Assembly: GCA_003858485.1 (NCBI GenBank)
Contig: RQYD01000016.1
Location: forward strand, 48,523-112,522
DNA from: Clostridiales bacterium COT073_COT-073
GTDB lineage: Bacteria > Bacillota > Clostridia > Lachnospirales > Vallitaleaceae
Direction: 5' to 3'
Length of the DNA stretch: 64,000 nucleotides
Numbering within the stretch: position 1 is the first letter of the stretch; each line of letters opens with the position of its first letter. A program made the position numbers and the translations under genes. Shown here one piece after another: positions 50,924 through 64,000 of this stretch. The notes beneath the pieces were generated by a model. That model worked only from the letters and a program-made list of their open reading frames with translations, was not told the origin of the DNA and searched no databases.

Positions 50924-51328
50924 TTAATTGTTTTTTTGATTTTCTTTGGAAAACAGCAGCCGAAGGATAATCGCCCCTAACACAACCATAATCAGCAATG
51001 CCTGCCAGGAGAAATACCATAACAACAATTTATCAAATGGCGAATGGCCTGTCAGCCGAAGGAAGATCCAGGCATAATACAGCCAATAAACTCCGCCAAT
51101 GATCAGATTTTGTCCTTTATATCCGGCCGAATAACTCCATAACAAGTCGACCATTAAGACTATCGCCGCTGTCAGGGCCAAAAACGCCAGGAAAAAGGGC
51201 GCCGTATAGGGAATAAAATCATACGGATGATCAATCATCCTGATCTTTAAATATGTTCTGGCCAAAACAAAATACAAAATCGGATAAACAAGCAGTTTCC
51301 CTTGAAAGATTCTTTGCCGAATCATCAT
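50924..51328 (-). CDS. Small polytopic membrane protein
   Basis: 134 residues with about four transmembrane helices (YPILYFVLARTYLKI, PFFLAFLALTAAIVLMVDLL, GGVYWLYYAWIFLRL, LLIMVVLGAIILRLLF) and a short basic tail. GGAGGGATGA precedes the ATG. No motif allows a function; it stands alone between the surface-protein and ATP-synthase operons. Confidence 0.65.
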   Translation of the reverse strand: MMIRQRIFQGKLLVYPILYFVLARTYLKIRMIDHPYDFIPYTAPFFLAFLALTAAIVLMVDLLWSYSAGYKGQNLIIGGVYWLYYAWIFLRLTGHSPFDKLLLWYFSWQALLIMVVLGAIILRLLFSKENQKNN

Positions 51329-51587
51329 TCATCCCTCCTAACCGAAATCTCTTTTAAATTAATGGCAAATCCAGTCATTATTTAAAAGATCCATCTTGAT
51401 TTTGGTAATACAAAAGTAATTTCCCTTACTCTTTAATTTTATAATACAACAAAAGAAAGAAAATTTCTATATTTTTTCGCAAAAAAACAGAAATATTTAA
51501 AATATATCTGCTTATTTATCTTTTTTAGTTATTAACTTAATTCCAGATTTTAGCATGGTTTTTCCAGATGTATTAAATGGCAGGACA

Positions 51588-51738
51588 GGGGCTGCTGCAA
51601 AATACAGAGTTCACACAAGATATTGTGATAATAACAGAACAAAAGGAGCGTTGCCAATACGATCTCATAGGATATAACAGCAATCACAGGATTCTGTCTT
51701 ATCCCTTATCTTAAGATCGTCAAAGCAAATGCTCCTTT
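51588..51738. repeat. Nested palindrome elements, copy 3 (compound)
   Basis: 51588-51645 matches one half of the 38105 element (AGGGGCTGCTGCA, TTCACACAAG, ATTGTG). It joins a second nested palindrome at 51640-51738: arms AAAAGGAGC and GCTCCTTTT, then TTGC/GCAA, then CGATCT/AGATCG. The second begins nine bases after the atpC stop and can terminate the ATP synthase operon. The stretch 51329-51587 is A+T-rich with no gene seen. Confidence 0.7.
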
Positions 51739-51746
51739 TTAAATTT

Positions 51747-52214
51747 TTATGATTCTTCATCTGCCAGGAATTCACCCCGATAAGAGCTTCCTTCTTTCAT
51801 TGAACTAACTTCAATTCTGGCCATTTGTTTGAGCATGGAATATCTGGCGCGTTTAATTGCCAGGTCACCGGAAGTCGGACTGCTGATAATTTCTTCGGCT
51901 TTCCGCATCCGTCTTTTTGCTCTTTCCACATCAATTTCATCCGGCCATTCGGCTGCATCTACCAAAATCGTGACCTGATCCGGCTGAATTTCGGCAAAGC
52001 CGCCGTGAATAACACCAATATGGGTGGTATTGGCATCAATTTGAATTTTGCAATGTCCGCTCGATAAACCTACCGTCAGCGGAATATGGCCTTTCAGCAC
52101 CCCCAGGTCGCCCTCGGTCGTCCGAAAAGTCACCCGCTCCACCGGCGCATTATAAAACTTGCGCTCCGGTGAAATAATCACCAAATTAAATTGATTGCTT
52201 TTTAATTCCGCCAT
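51747..52214 (-). CDS. atpC: ATP synthase epsilon subunit
   Basis: 155 residues from the ATG at 52214, served by GAGGGG; ATG and GTG codons two and three positions earlier overlap the atpD stop. The N-terminal beta-sandwich (FNLVIISPERKFYNAPVERV, GDLGVLKGHIPLTVGL) and C-terminal helices (VDVERAKRRMRKAEEI pattern) are typical. It is somewhat longer than the usual 130-140 residues owing to a C-terminal tail. Last gene of the operon, part of the F1 rotor stalk. Confidence 0.9.
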   Translation of the reverse strand: MAELKSNQFNLVIISPERKFYNAPVERVTFRTTEGDLGVLKGHIPLTVGLSSGHCKIQIDANTTHIGVIHGGFAEIQPDQVTILVDAAEWPDEIDVERAKRRMRKAEEIISSPTSGDLAIKRARYSMLKQMARIEVSSMKEGSSYRGEFLADEES

Positions 52215-52219
52215 GTTCA

Positions 52220-54492
<2,273 letters not shown>

Positions 54493-54498
54493 ATCTTA

Positions 54499-56578
<2,080 letters not shown>

Positions 56579-56591
<13 letters not shown>

Positions 56592-57124
56592 GCGTCATCA
56601 CCCATCCCATCCATTGTTTCGCGAATCAGCTGTCTTTGCTTATCTTCAGTCATATTCGCTTCAATAAATTTTCCGGCTAAAAGCGTAGCCACTTCTACAA
56701 TCTGATTACGAATATCATCTTGTACCTGGGCTTTTTCCCGCTCAATTTCCAAACGGCCGCGGGCAATAATTTTTTCCGCTTCCTGTTGAGCATCCGCTAA
56801 AATTTTACGTTCTTTATCCAAGGCTTTTTTGCGGCTCTCCTCCAGGATATTATCATATTCTTTTTGGATCTCCTTTAATTTCGCCTCGTATTCTTCTTTC
56901 ATATTATGTGCCGCAATTTCGGCCTGGTCTGCCTCATGCAGTTTATTGGCAATCTTCTCCTGGCGCTGCGCCAAAAATTGCTTAACCGGGTCAAATAACA
57001 AGTAACCCAATAAAACAAATAAGAGAAACATACTGAGCATGACAATCAGCGCACTGCTGACCGTTTCCGCATCCAGCCCAAACAAACGGCTGATCGGCTC
57101 TGCCGCTAAGTAAACGGTATGCAA
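56579..57124 (-). CDS. atpF: ATP synthase b subunit
   Basis: 181 residues from a TTG start (57122-57124), supported by AAGGAGG seven bases upstream. One transmembrane helix at about 26-46 (LIVMLSMFLLFVLLGYLL) precedes a long charged coiled coil (about 50-160). It is the stator stalk of Fo. Confidence 0.92.
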
Positions 57125-57168
57125 GGTATTACCTCCTTTCTGTTATCTGTCGGAATACCTGAATGATC

Positions 57169-57462
<294 letters not shown>

Positions 57463-57606
57463 TTATAAGTTTCAGTTATTTCTTTCTTTGTTTTCTATGC
57501 TTTTTATCCTCTGATAAGGTTTCAAAGCTATTTTATTCCAGCAGCGAGCCGGAAGCCCTTGGGCGACAGGCCATAACTGCCGGTATTACCAGCCATCAAT
57601 CGATTG

Positions 57607-58350
57607 CTACTCGTCTGCAAATGCTCCTGATACAAAAATCATACTCAGCATGGTAAATACAAAAGCTTGCAGCACTCCGGCAAACACATCCAAATAAGCA
57701 TGCAGGAATGATGGAATACCGATTTGCAAAAACCATGGCAGCATTGCATAATAAAGTCCCATTAAAATGGTTCCGCCCACAATATTACCAAACAAACGGA
57801 AAGATAAACTAAATGGATTGGCGATCTCACCAACCACATTTAATACCACAAACGGAGCCATTGGCTCTAAAAAGCCCTTTCCATATTCTTTTACACCTTT
57901 GCTGGTGATTCCAAAATACTGGGTCATAAAGAAAGTGATCAAGGCCAGGCCAAGCGGAACCGAATAGTTAGCTGTTGGCGGACGCAGCCCAAACAGACCC
58001 GACAAATTAGAAAGCAAAATCAACAAAAACAAAGAACCAAAATAGGGGGTAAATCGCCGATGACGCTCACCCATGGTACTGCCTACAAAGGAATCCAAGC
58101 CTTCCACCAGCATTTCTACAAAGTTTTGAAAACCGCTTGGTTCGTCTTTGAAATTCTTCAATCGCATCCGTACAATCACAGCAAAAATAATCAAGACTGC
58201 CATGATCAGCCACATACTTAAAATCGATTCTGTAATCACAAAGCGGAGCGAACCAATATCAAAATAAGTCAACACTTTATCATCAAAAGAAATTGCCTTT
58301 GTCGTTCCTAAGATTGTGACGGCACTATTTAAAACACCATCTGTAATCAT
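57607..58350 (-). CDS. atpB: ATP synthase a subunit
   Basis: 247 residues from the ATG at 58350, which has AAAGGAG at good spacing; the frame is open 36 codons further upstream without a ribosome site. About five transmembrane helices. The essential arginine is in SLSFRLFGNIVGGTI. It forms the ion path with the c-ring. The 156 bases to atpE hold no gene and may set the high c-subunit expression. Confidence 0.95.
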   Translation of the reverse strand: MITDGVLNSAVTILGTTKAISFDDKVLTYFDIGSLRFVITESILSMWLIMAVLIIFAVIVRMRLKNFKDEPSGFQNFVEMLVEGLDSFVGSTMGERHRRFTPYFGSLFLLILLSNLSGLFGLRPPTANYSVPLGLALITFFMTQYFGITSKGVKEYGKGFLEPMAPFVVLNVVGEIANPFSLSFRLFGNIVGGTILMGLYYAMLPWFLQIGIPSFLHAYLDVFAGVLQAFVFTMLSMIFVSGAFADE

Positions 58351-58509
58351 TATTTTCTCCTTTCTTTGGTATTTTACCTGGCTTTTCCTAGCATGAAAAG
58401 CCGATAATATGTTAACTGATTGGCCGCATCTTTCAGTTAAACCGAATCCCCGGCTCAATCAGGACTAACCATTGAGTCAAATTATTACCCGAAATATAAT
58501 ATAAAAAAT

Positions 58510-58926
58510 CTAGTCAATATTTCTATCCTTCAAAATTCCTTTTTCCAGCTCAGGTGCCAAAAAACCTCCACCTTTGACACAAAGAAGGCCGGCGGCAATA
58601 CCCAGCAGCATCCATTTATCGGTGAAGATGCCCAGCAATAGCAGGGCCATGGTCAGCAATGTCCGGATAAAATAATGTTTGAGCATATATTTTTGAGCTG
58701 CCTGCGGGTCATACTCAATTGCCCGTTCAATCGACCAGGACATCGAATAAATCAAAATCAATCCCCCTGCTCCGCCAATAACCGTACCCAGAGCAGAAAG
58801 CCGCAAATCAGACCAAAAGAAAAAGGAGAGTCCAAAGAAAACCAGAGCAGTCAGCCCGACTAAGAGTGAATGGGCCAACAATAAGAGTTTAAGTGTTTTC
58901 TGATGTTTGCTCTTATTTTGCTTCAT
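58510..58926 (-). CDS. atpI: ATP synthase subunit I (AtpI-type assembly protein)
   Basis: 138 residues, about four transmembrane helices, with the pair KYMLKHYFIRTLLT and GIAAGLLCVKGGGFLAP characteristic of AtpI proteins, which help assemble the c-ring. Overlaps the preceding gene by 14 bases. Confidence 0.8.
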   Translation of the reverse strand: MKQNKSKHQKTLKLLLLAHSLLVGLTALVFFGLSFFFWSDLRLSALGTVIGGAGGLILIYSMSWSIERAIEYDPQAAQKYMLKHYFIRTLLTMALLLLGIFTDKWMLLGIAAGLLCVKGGGFLAPELEKGILKDRNID

Positions 58927-59227
58927 TATCCCTCTGTCCCTTTCCCTCTTTTTTTGCCATTTCTGCCTTGATCTGATTTAAGGTTTCTTCTTGTTTTAAA
59001 ACACTTTCAGCCGGTGTTTTCATGAATTTTCTGGTCATTTGGTAAATGTTGCGAAACCCGGCAGCAATTCCCAGGACAATAAAAATAATCAAAAAAATCG
59101 GCGCTGTTCCCAGTTTTCGGTCTAAGAAGGCTCCTGCAAAAAGTCCCAAGCCAATCGGCACGATCATAGTAATTCCCATCTGTGTCAACATGGCGAGCGC
59201 TTTCAGGCTATCTCTACTAAAAAACAT
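58913..59227 (-). CDS. atpZ: AtpZ/AtpI-family membrane protein
   Basis: 104 residues. Two transmembrane helices (MGITMIVPIGLGLFAGAFLD and FLIIFIVLGIAAGFRNIY) joined by RKLGTAP, then a charged tail: the short F-ATPase gene-1 type family often found first in ATP operons beside atpI. Preceded by the operon promoter; RBS GGTGGAG. Confidence 0.8.
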   Translation of the reverse strand: MFFSRDSLKALAMLTQMGITMIVPIGLGLFAGAFLDRKLGTAPIFLIIFIVLGIAAGFRNIYQMTRKFMKTPAESVLKQEETLNQIKAEMAKKEGKGQRDNEAK

Positions 59228-59319
59228 ACTCCACCGCCTATTCTGTCATTTTTTCTAAGAGTTATATCGACCAATTCTAATAAAAGTTTAATAAAAAATA
59301 TAAGTTTATTGAAATCATT

Positions 59320-59348
59320 ATTGTCCTTATATCACCTGATTTTGTCAA
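59320..59348 (-). promoter_or_regulatory. Promoter of the ATP synthase operon
   Basis: TTGACA (59343-59348), 17-base spacer, GACAAT (59320-59325). The leader would be about 85 bases, A+T-rich. Confidence 0.65.
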
Positions 59349-59466
59349 GTCAAACCGCTGCTTTCCTGCCGGCTGTTGTCTTTGCTTTTATCCGCTCTGT
59401 CATCAACTCTTCTTTGTAGTATATCATATTTCCCAGGAAAATGGGGAGAAATTTTTATAAAAAAAG

Positions 59467-59503
59467 AAAAAATCCTGCTTTTTTCTGAATTGCAGGATTT
59501 TTA
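59467..59503 (-). terminator. Terminator of the PHP phosphatase gene
   Basis: AAAAATCCTGC and GCAGGATTTTT arms; followed on the minus strand by TTTTTTC and a second T run. It lies 178 bases after the gene. The space between holds a small hairpin (CCATG-TCCG-CATGG) and no gene. Confidence 0.8.
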
Positions 59504-59680
59504 TAATTATTTACTAATCAAGTGCATAGGGAAATGAAAGCAACCACGTAGCGGGCATTTACATTTCCGGCACTTCAGCGGCAGGCGATCCATGTCCGCA
59601 TGGACAATTCGCCAAGCAGATCATCAGAGAACCGCAGCAAGTACTGGTATGAAGTATCAGGATCTGCTGGCAGCAAAGCG

Positions 59681-60412
59681 CTACCACTTCACATATTTAT
59701 TATCATTGATCACATATTTCAGTTTATTAACATCCGTATTTAAAACCAACTCTTCCGGAAAGTTCGCTTCTTTAAGCACTTCCCTGGCGGCTGCAAATTC
59801 ACCGATATCCGTCCAGATATGGGCATCGGTCCCGCACAAGATATAGGCTCCATACTGCTTACACTTTTGCAGCATGGTCAAAACATTTTCCCTGGCTCCC
59901 TGACGTACCGATTCCGGATGCAAGGAGGAATTATTCAATTCCAGCGCCACTTTATGCCGGGCTGCCTGCTTGGCCAGCTCATCATAATCAACCGGATATC
60001 TGGAATCATCCGGATGCCCGATAATTTTCACATAGGGATTTGACATTGCTCCAATATAAGCTGCCATATTTTGCTCTTTACTACCGGGAGCAATGCATAA
60101 TGTATGTAGGCTGGCAATCACATAATCGACTCTTTCATACACTTTGCCTTTAATATCCAAATTGCCGTGATAATCCATGATATTGGCTTCTACTCCGGCA
60201 AAGATCCTCATCCCCTTATATTCTCTTGGGATCACCCGAAAATTAACAAAATAAAGGTCAACCGGTCCGCCATCTAATGCCGGCGCATGATCAGAAAAAC
60301 CATATGCCTCCAGTCCTTTTTCATAAGCGGCATCCATATTTTCCTTGATCGTTCCGTAAGCATGCCCGCTGGCAATCGTATGGGTATGTAAATCGCATCG
60401 TAAATTCATCAT
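59681..60412 (-). CDS. PHP-domain phosphatase (YcdX-like)
   Basis: 243 residues. The metal-site motifs of the PHP fold occur in order: DLHTHT near the N-terminus, GFSDHAP, GVEANI, SLHT, GHPDD, and GTDAHIW near the C-terminus. This close set of metal ligands, without other domains, matches the YcdX/histidinol-phosphatase-like group of trinuclear-metal phosphatases. Substrate unknown. RBS GGAGG. It stands alone. Confidence 0.85.
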   Translation of the reverse strand: MMNLRCDLHTHTIASGHAYGTIKENMDAAYEKGLEAYGFSDHAPALDGGPVDLYFVNFRVIPREYKGMRIFAGVEANIMDYHGNLDIKGKVYERVDYVIASLHTLCIAPGSKEQNMAAYIGAMSNPYVKIIGHPDDSRYPVDYDELAKQAARHKVALELNNSSLHPESVRQGARENVLTMLQKCKQYGAYILCGTDAHIWTDIGEFAAAREVLKEANFPEELVLNTDVNKLKYVINDNKYVKW

Positions 60413-60540
60413 TGACCTCCACTGTTTTAATGTAAATATCTTTTTCGAGTTTAACTCTGTTTTATCAAAAAATCAAGTCTTTTTCTTGCAGTCCTCTTCC
60501 TTTTTGGCCTGCTTGCCAGCCGCTTTCATTTTCCCTTTCG

Positions 60541-60576
60541 CCATTTGCCCGGCAAGATGTCTTTCCGGGCAAATGC
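60541..60576. terminator. Hairpin after the ABC importer operon
   Basis: CATTTGCCCGG and CCGGGCAAATG, a perfect 11-base-pair stem, ten bases after the ATPase stop. There is no T run on the minus strand, so it may protect the 3-prime end rather than terminate alone. Confidence 0.55.
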
Positions 60577-60585
60577 CTGCACACT

Positions 60586-61698
60586 TTAAATTTCCAGCTT
60601 GCCAATGGCGATTCGCTTCTTGCTCTCCGGATCAAACATTAAAATCTTTTCTTCCAGGAAGTTAATATCGACTTTTTGGTCCGTTTCATAATCGACACTG
60701 CCAAAAACAATGGCTGAAAACATTTTATCACCAATCAAAAGTTTTAAAGTCGTTTCCATGCCGGTTGGCAAAGTTGTATAAATGGTAGCATTTCCGTTTT
60801 GATTTTCATTGACTGCAATATGTTCAGGCCGAATTCCCAGGATTATTTTTCCGTCCTTCAGGTCCAGATCCTCTTTCGATATATATTTTGCCTTGATTCC
60901 ACAAAAATCGACTTCTGCCAACCGCTTCTCCTTCTGCACAGCTTTTGCCTCAACCAAATTAATGGTTGGATTACCCATAAAATCAGCCACAAAAACATTT
61001 TCCGGCTCAGTATATATTTTCAGCGGCGGCGCAAACTGCTGTAGTTTTCCATTTTCCATTAAGCAGACATTGGTTGATAAAGTCATCGCCTCCAATTGAT
61101 CATGGGTAACATATACAAAGGTCGAATTGGTATCAACATGCAGGCGCTTTAGCTCTGTTCTCATTTCTCCACGCAGTTTTGCATCCAGATTGGACAGTGG
61201 TTCATCCATAAATAAGACCTTGGGATTTGGTGCCAGCGTCCGGGCAATTGCCACTCTCTGCTGTTGTCCACCGGATAATTCACTGGGATAACGTTTGGCA
61301 AATTCTTCAATCCGCAGCATTTTCAATAATTCTTTTACTCTTTCTTCAATTTGAGCCTTCGACCATTTTAAATTTTCCAGCCCAAAAGCAATATTTTTAT
61401 AAACTGTCATATGTGGCCAGAGAGCATAATTTTGGAATAGAAATCCCACATCCCGTTTGTCCGGTGAAACATTAATCCCTTTTGCAGCATCAAAAACGAT
61501 CTTCCCGTCAATCATGATCTGTCCGGCAGTAGGAGTTTCCAGTCCGGCGATCATCCGCAAAGTAGTGGTTTTTCCACAACCGGATGGCCCCAACAATGTA
61601 ATAAATGACCGGTCCTCAATCACCATATTTAAATTATCGACCGCTACAAATTGATCTCCAAATTGTTTTCTGATATTTTTTAAAATAATTTCCGGCAT
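60586..61698 (-). CDS. ABC importer ATPase (MalK/FbpC type)
   Basis: 370 residues. Walker A GPSGCGKTT, Q-loop FLFQNYALWPHM, signature LSGGQQQR, Walker B VLFMDEPLSNLD and H-loop VTHDQ. A C-terminal TOBE-like regulatory domain (about 240-370: GIRPEHIAV, TTLPTGMETTLKLLI) is present. It follows the double permease by one base, so it powers that transporter. The same class of ATPase can serve Lpl-type sugar importers that lack their own, so sharing with the 26.8-30.5 kb system is possible. RBS GAGG. Confidence 0.9.
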   Translation of the reverse strand: MPEIILKNIRKQFGDQFVAVDNLNMVIEDRSFITLLGPSGCGKTTTLRMIAGLETPTAGQIMIDGKIVFDAAKGINVSPDKRDVGFLFQNYALWPHMTVYKNIAFGLENLKWSKAQIEERVKELLKMLRIEEFAKRYPSELSGGQQQRVAIARTLAPNPKVLFMDEPLSNLDAKLRGEMRTELKRLHVDTNSTFVYVTHDQLEAMTLSTNVCLMENGKLQQFAPPLKIYTEPENVFVADFMGNPTINLVEAKAVQKEKRLAEVDFCGIKAKYISKEDLDLKDGKIILGIRPEHIAVNENQNGNATIYTTLPTGMETTLKLLIGDKMFSAIVFGSVDYETDQKVDINFLEEKILMFDPESKKRIAIGKLEI

Positions 61699-61699
61699 T

Positions 61700-63496
61700 T
61701 TAATTTCCTCCTACCCCTTTATCAATTGATGCACCTGTTAATTTATTCACTCCGAAGGTCACCACCAATACAATCATAATAATCAGTAAATTAATGGCAT
61801 TGCCATGTTGAGAAGCTCCTCTCTCATTATAAGCCATCAGCATGGTTGTCAGTATCTGCGTTTTTGAGCTGACCAGCATGACAAACAGCGAAAGCTCCCG
61901 CATACATGACACAAATGGCAGTAAAAATCCGGAGATAATACTTACCTTTTGGATCGGAATAATGATCCGGGTCATTCGTTTCACCCAGGGAACGCCGTAG
62001 ATCATGGCCGCTTCCTCTATTTCCGGCGATAGCTGTAACATTGAGTTAATGCCCGCTTTGGAAGCAAATGGCAAATATTTGACCGATCCGACCAGCACCA
62101 GGATCAAAAAGGAATTGGTCAAAAACGAAAAATTAGTTGATATCGCCAAATATACAGCACTAAATGCCATTGATGGGATCAAATACGGAAAGAAAGACAA
62201 ACTGCTGACCCAGTTGGCCAGTTTGGTTCCCCGCCGACGCACCACCGCATAACCAATGATAATGCCGCAGCTGCCAGCCACAAATGAGCAGATCATCGCC
62301 AGTTTCAGGGAATTTTTAACCGCCTGCCAAATGGCTGCATCTCTTAAAATACCACTGGTACCCATGGTTGAAGAAATACTGCCGGCTTCTCCAATCCAGT
62401 AATTTAGTGTCATATTGGCCAAAGAATAATCTCCTGAACGAATGATCACTGATTCCAGGGCAAAGGAAATGAGCGGCATAATACAAATAAAGATTAATAA
62501 ACCGACTAAAATGGCTGACACAATATATCTGGCACCTTTTAAATCAACCAGCGATATTTGTGAGGATTTACCGGTGACAGTGGTAAAGGACTGACGCTTG
62601 CCGATAAAAACATTATTGATCAACATTACAAATGCACCAAATGCCACCATAAACATGGCAATAATATAAGCCTGACCAATGGCGGTTGTTTGCAGCGTTT
62701 TCATTTTAGTGGTCAGCACATAAAAATTTACCGGTGAACCTAAATAGATCGGCACGGCATAGGAGCCCATCACACTGGCAAAAACCAGTAAAAAAGTTGA
62801 TAAAATGGCCGGCTTGACAATTGGTATTGTTATTTTTAATAAGATCCGGCTTTTGGGAGTTTTTAAAATAGTGGCTGCTTCTTCCAGATTGGCATCCATA
62901 TTTCTGAGGATACCGCCAATAAAGATATAGGCAAATGGCGCATAATGAAGGCCGGTCACAATCACCATCGGAAACAGTCCATACACAAACCATTCTGGCG
63001 CACTCCAGTTGGTCAGGGAATACACAAATCCACCTGCTCCTGTGCCAACATTGGGATTTTTAAACATGTTCAGCCAAAAAATCGCCAATGTCCAGGATGG
63101 TAAAATATATGGAAATACAAAGGTGGCAGATATGAATTTCTTAGCCTTAATATTGCTTCTGGTCACCAGCCATGCAACCACTCCTCCTAAAATAAGGGCA
63201 AAGAGAGCAGACAAAATTGCTAATGTCAGCGAATTGAGCATTGGCCTGTAAAAATTGATCAAACTGTAACGATTAGTTGCTGTAAACAATAATTTATCCC
63301 AGCTTTTCAGTGTTAAACTTCCTTTTTTCAATCCCGGAAAGACCGTAATATCAGTTGCATGCGCAACAAATGTATGACGGATCAATTCCGATAAAGGATA
63401 TAATGTCAGCAAAACCAAGACAACCGCAAAAATTGCCAATATTACATTCGCCGGCTTTGCAATAAATGCTTTTATTTGATTTTTCGTCTTTCCCAT
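61700..63496 (-). CDS. Fused double ABC permease (FbpB-like)
   Basis: 598 residues with about twelve transmembrane helices in two homologous halves. Each half has a coupling loop: EEAATILKTPKSRILLKI in the first and EEAAMIYGVPWVKRMTRI in the second, followed by IPI. Fused permeases of this kind serve ferric iron, thiamine or phosphonate-type importers. The binding protein is not in the window and would be upstream beyond 64000. Substrate therefore undetermined. The ATG is preceded by GGGGGGC. Confidence 0.85.
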   Translation of the reverse strand: MGKTKNQIKAFIAKPANVILAIFAVVLVLLTLYPLSELIRHTFVAHATDITVFPGLKKGSLTLKSWDKLLFTATNRYSLINFYRPMLNSLTLAILSALFALILGGVVAWLVTRSNIKAKKFISATFVFPYILPSWTLAIFWLNMFKNPNVGTGAGGFVYSLTNWSAPEWFVYGLFPMVIVTGLHYAPFAYIFIGGILRNMDANLEEAATILKTPKSRILLKITIPIVKPAILSTFLLVFASVMGSYAVPIYLGSPVNFYVLTTKMKTLQTTAIGQAYIIAMFMVAFGAFVMLINNVFIGKRQSFTTVTGKSSQISLVDLKGARYIVSAILVGLLIFICIMPLISFALESVIIRSGDYSLANMTLNYWIGEAGSISSTMGTSGILRDAAIWQAVKNSLKLAMICSFVAGSCGIIIGYAVVRRRGTKLANWVSSLSFFPYLIPSMAFSAVYLAISTNFSFLTNSFLILVLVGSVKYLPFASKAGINSMLQLSPEIEEAAMIYGVPWVKRMTRIIIPIQKVSIISGFLLPFVSCMRELSLFVMLVSSKTQILTTMLMAYNERGASQHGNAINLLIIMIVLVVTFGVNKLTGASIDKGVGGN

Positions 63497-63520
63497 ATCT
63501 GCCCCCCTATCATGACAGGT

Positions 63521-63656
63521 TACTCCGCTTTCCCACTATCTTTTCAGATTTTGACCCACCTTAAAATCTCAGATTTCCAGTGGTCAGGCAGCCAGCTCAA
63601 ACACAAAGTGTTTGAGCTGGCTGAAAAAGACTGTTCCGAATGTGGGAAGTTTAAGT
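63521..63656 (+). repeat. MITE-like hairpin element, copy 8 (divergent)
   Basis: Starts TACTCCGCTTTCCCAC and ends GTGGGAAGTTTAAGTTA. Its interior is different from other copies: a 16-base-pair hairpin with arms CAGCCAGCTCAAACAC and GTGTTTGAGCTGGCTG around AAA. Right arm GACTGTTCCGAATGTGGG. First of three in tandem. Confidence 0.8.
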
Positions 63657-63659
63657 TAT

Positions 63660-63856
63660 TTACTCAACTTTCCCACAGTCTTTTTTGGCTCTATCCCGCT
63701 CCAAGGAGCGGACACATGGGTTCCCCCGCTTTCGCCACTTACTTCGTAAGATGGCTTGCGGTTACACACCGCTTTCGCACTTTTCTACGAAAAGATGTTT
63801 CCGCGGCACACGCCATAAAAAAGACTGTTCCAAGGAACATGGGAAAGTTGAGTTAT
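63660..63856 (+). repeat. MITE-like hairpin element, copy 9 (complete)
   Basis: TACTCAACTTTCCCACAG to GGGAAAGTTGAGTTA. Contains the GC hairpin CTCCAAGGAG, module GCCACTTAC-TTC-GTAAGATGGC, a new module CTTTTC-TAC-GAAAAG and the right arm GACTGTTCCAAGGAAC. It adjoins copies 8 and 10. Confidence 0.9.
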
Positions 63857-63857
63857 T

Positions 63858-64000
63858 TACTCAACTTTCCCACAGTCTTTTTTGGCTCTATCCCGCTCCA
63901 AGGAGCGGGCACATGGGTTCCCCCGCTTTCGCCACATACTTCGTAAGATGGCTTTCGCGGCACACGCTTTCGCAACTTGCTTCGCAAGATTGCTTTCGTT
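63858..64000 (+). repeat. MITE-like hairpin element, copy 10 (runs off the window)
   Basis: TACTCAACTTTCCCACAG, GC hairpin CTCCAAGGAG, modules GCCACATAC-TTC-GTAAGATGGC and GCAACTTGC-TTC-GCAAGATTGC. Its right end lies outside the window. Confidence 0.85.

Noticed and set aside
51640..51738. A riboswitch or known small RNA
   Set aside because: The fold is a plain nested palindrome after atpC with no recognised aptamer and no gene immediately downstream on the same strand.
58351..58458. 36-residue N-terminal extension of the a subunit
   Set aside because: No ribosome site at the far start and the extension is not membrane-like; AAAGGAG serves the ATG at 58350.

Overview
The window looks like chromosome of a low-GC, Gram-positive anaerobe of the Clostridia, perhaps near Lachnospiraceae. 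The reasons are strong AGGAGG-type ribosome sites, TTGACA/TATAAT promoters, lipobox lipoproteins, SLH-anchored surface proteins, LplA/LplB/YtcP-type sugar transport, TnpW/DUF3847 conjugative-element debris and an F-ATPase with a sodium-binding c-subunit signature. No rRNA, tRNA or CRISPR array was recognised. Family names are from reading the protein sequences, not from database searches.

Layout. 1-2.5 kb: two tandem lipoprotein paralogues, a repeat element and a 15-codon gene with its own promoter. 2.5-7.2 kb: an ECF sigma factor with a membrane-anchored partner, and a GH92-type glycosidase. 7.4-13.7 kb: an iron-box-controlled operon with an ECF-type importer (T, A and S parts) and two ABC exporter-type half-transporters, probably for heme or chelated iron. 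13.7-22.7 kb: an accessory island in which copies of a TnpW module (terminator, long hairpin, attenuator, tnpW, outward promoter) separate small cargo genes. It also holds relaxase debris, a DinJ/YafQ-type toxin-antitoxin pair and a PadR-HAAS-hydrolase operon. 22.7-38 kb: a locus for a uronic-acid-containing, probably sulfated polysaccharide, with a cytoplasmic heparinase II/III-like lyase, a sulfatase, a three-gene importer, a membrane-bound AraC regulator and a divergent 1483-residue SLH-anchored surface lyase. 38-51.3 kb: a Fic protein, an SLH protein, two very large fibronectin-III-like surface proteins and a small membrane protein. 51.7-59.2 kb: the complete F-type ATP synthase operon. 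59.5-64 kb: a PHP-type phosphatase and an ABC importer (ATPase plus fused double permease).

How it works together. The surface lyase would cut polymer at the cell wall, the Lpl-type transporter would import the oligosaccharides, and the cytoplasmic lyase and sulfatase would finish them under an AraC regulator with its own extracellular sensor. The ATP synthase is predicted to run on sodium ions.

The most unusual content is non-coding. First, a MITE-like element (at least ten copies, ends CTCAACTTTCCCAC) carries interchangeable triloop hairpin modules whose stems change in a compensatory way; copies have entered or abutted genes. Second, a hairpin family has a conserved apical loop but differing stems, tied to the TnpW modules. 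Third, there is a family of 90-150 bp nested palindromes between genes.
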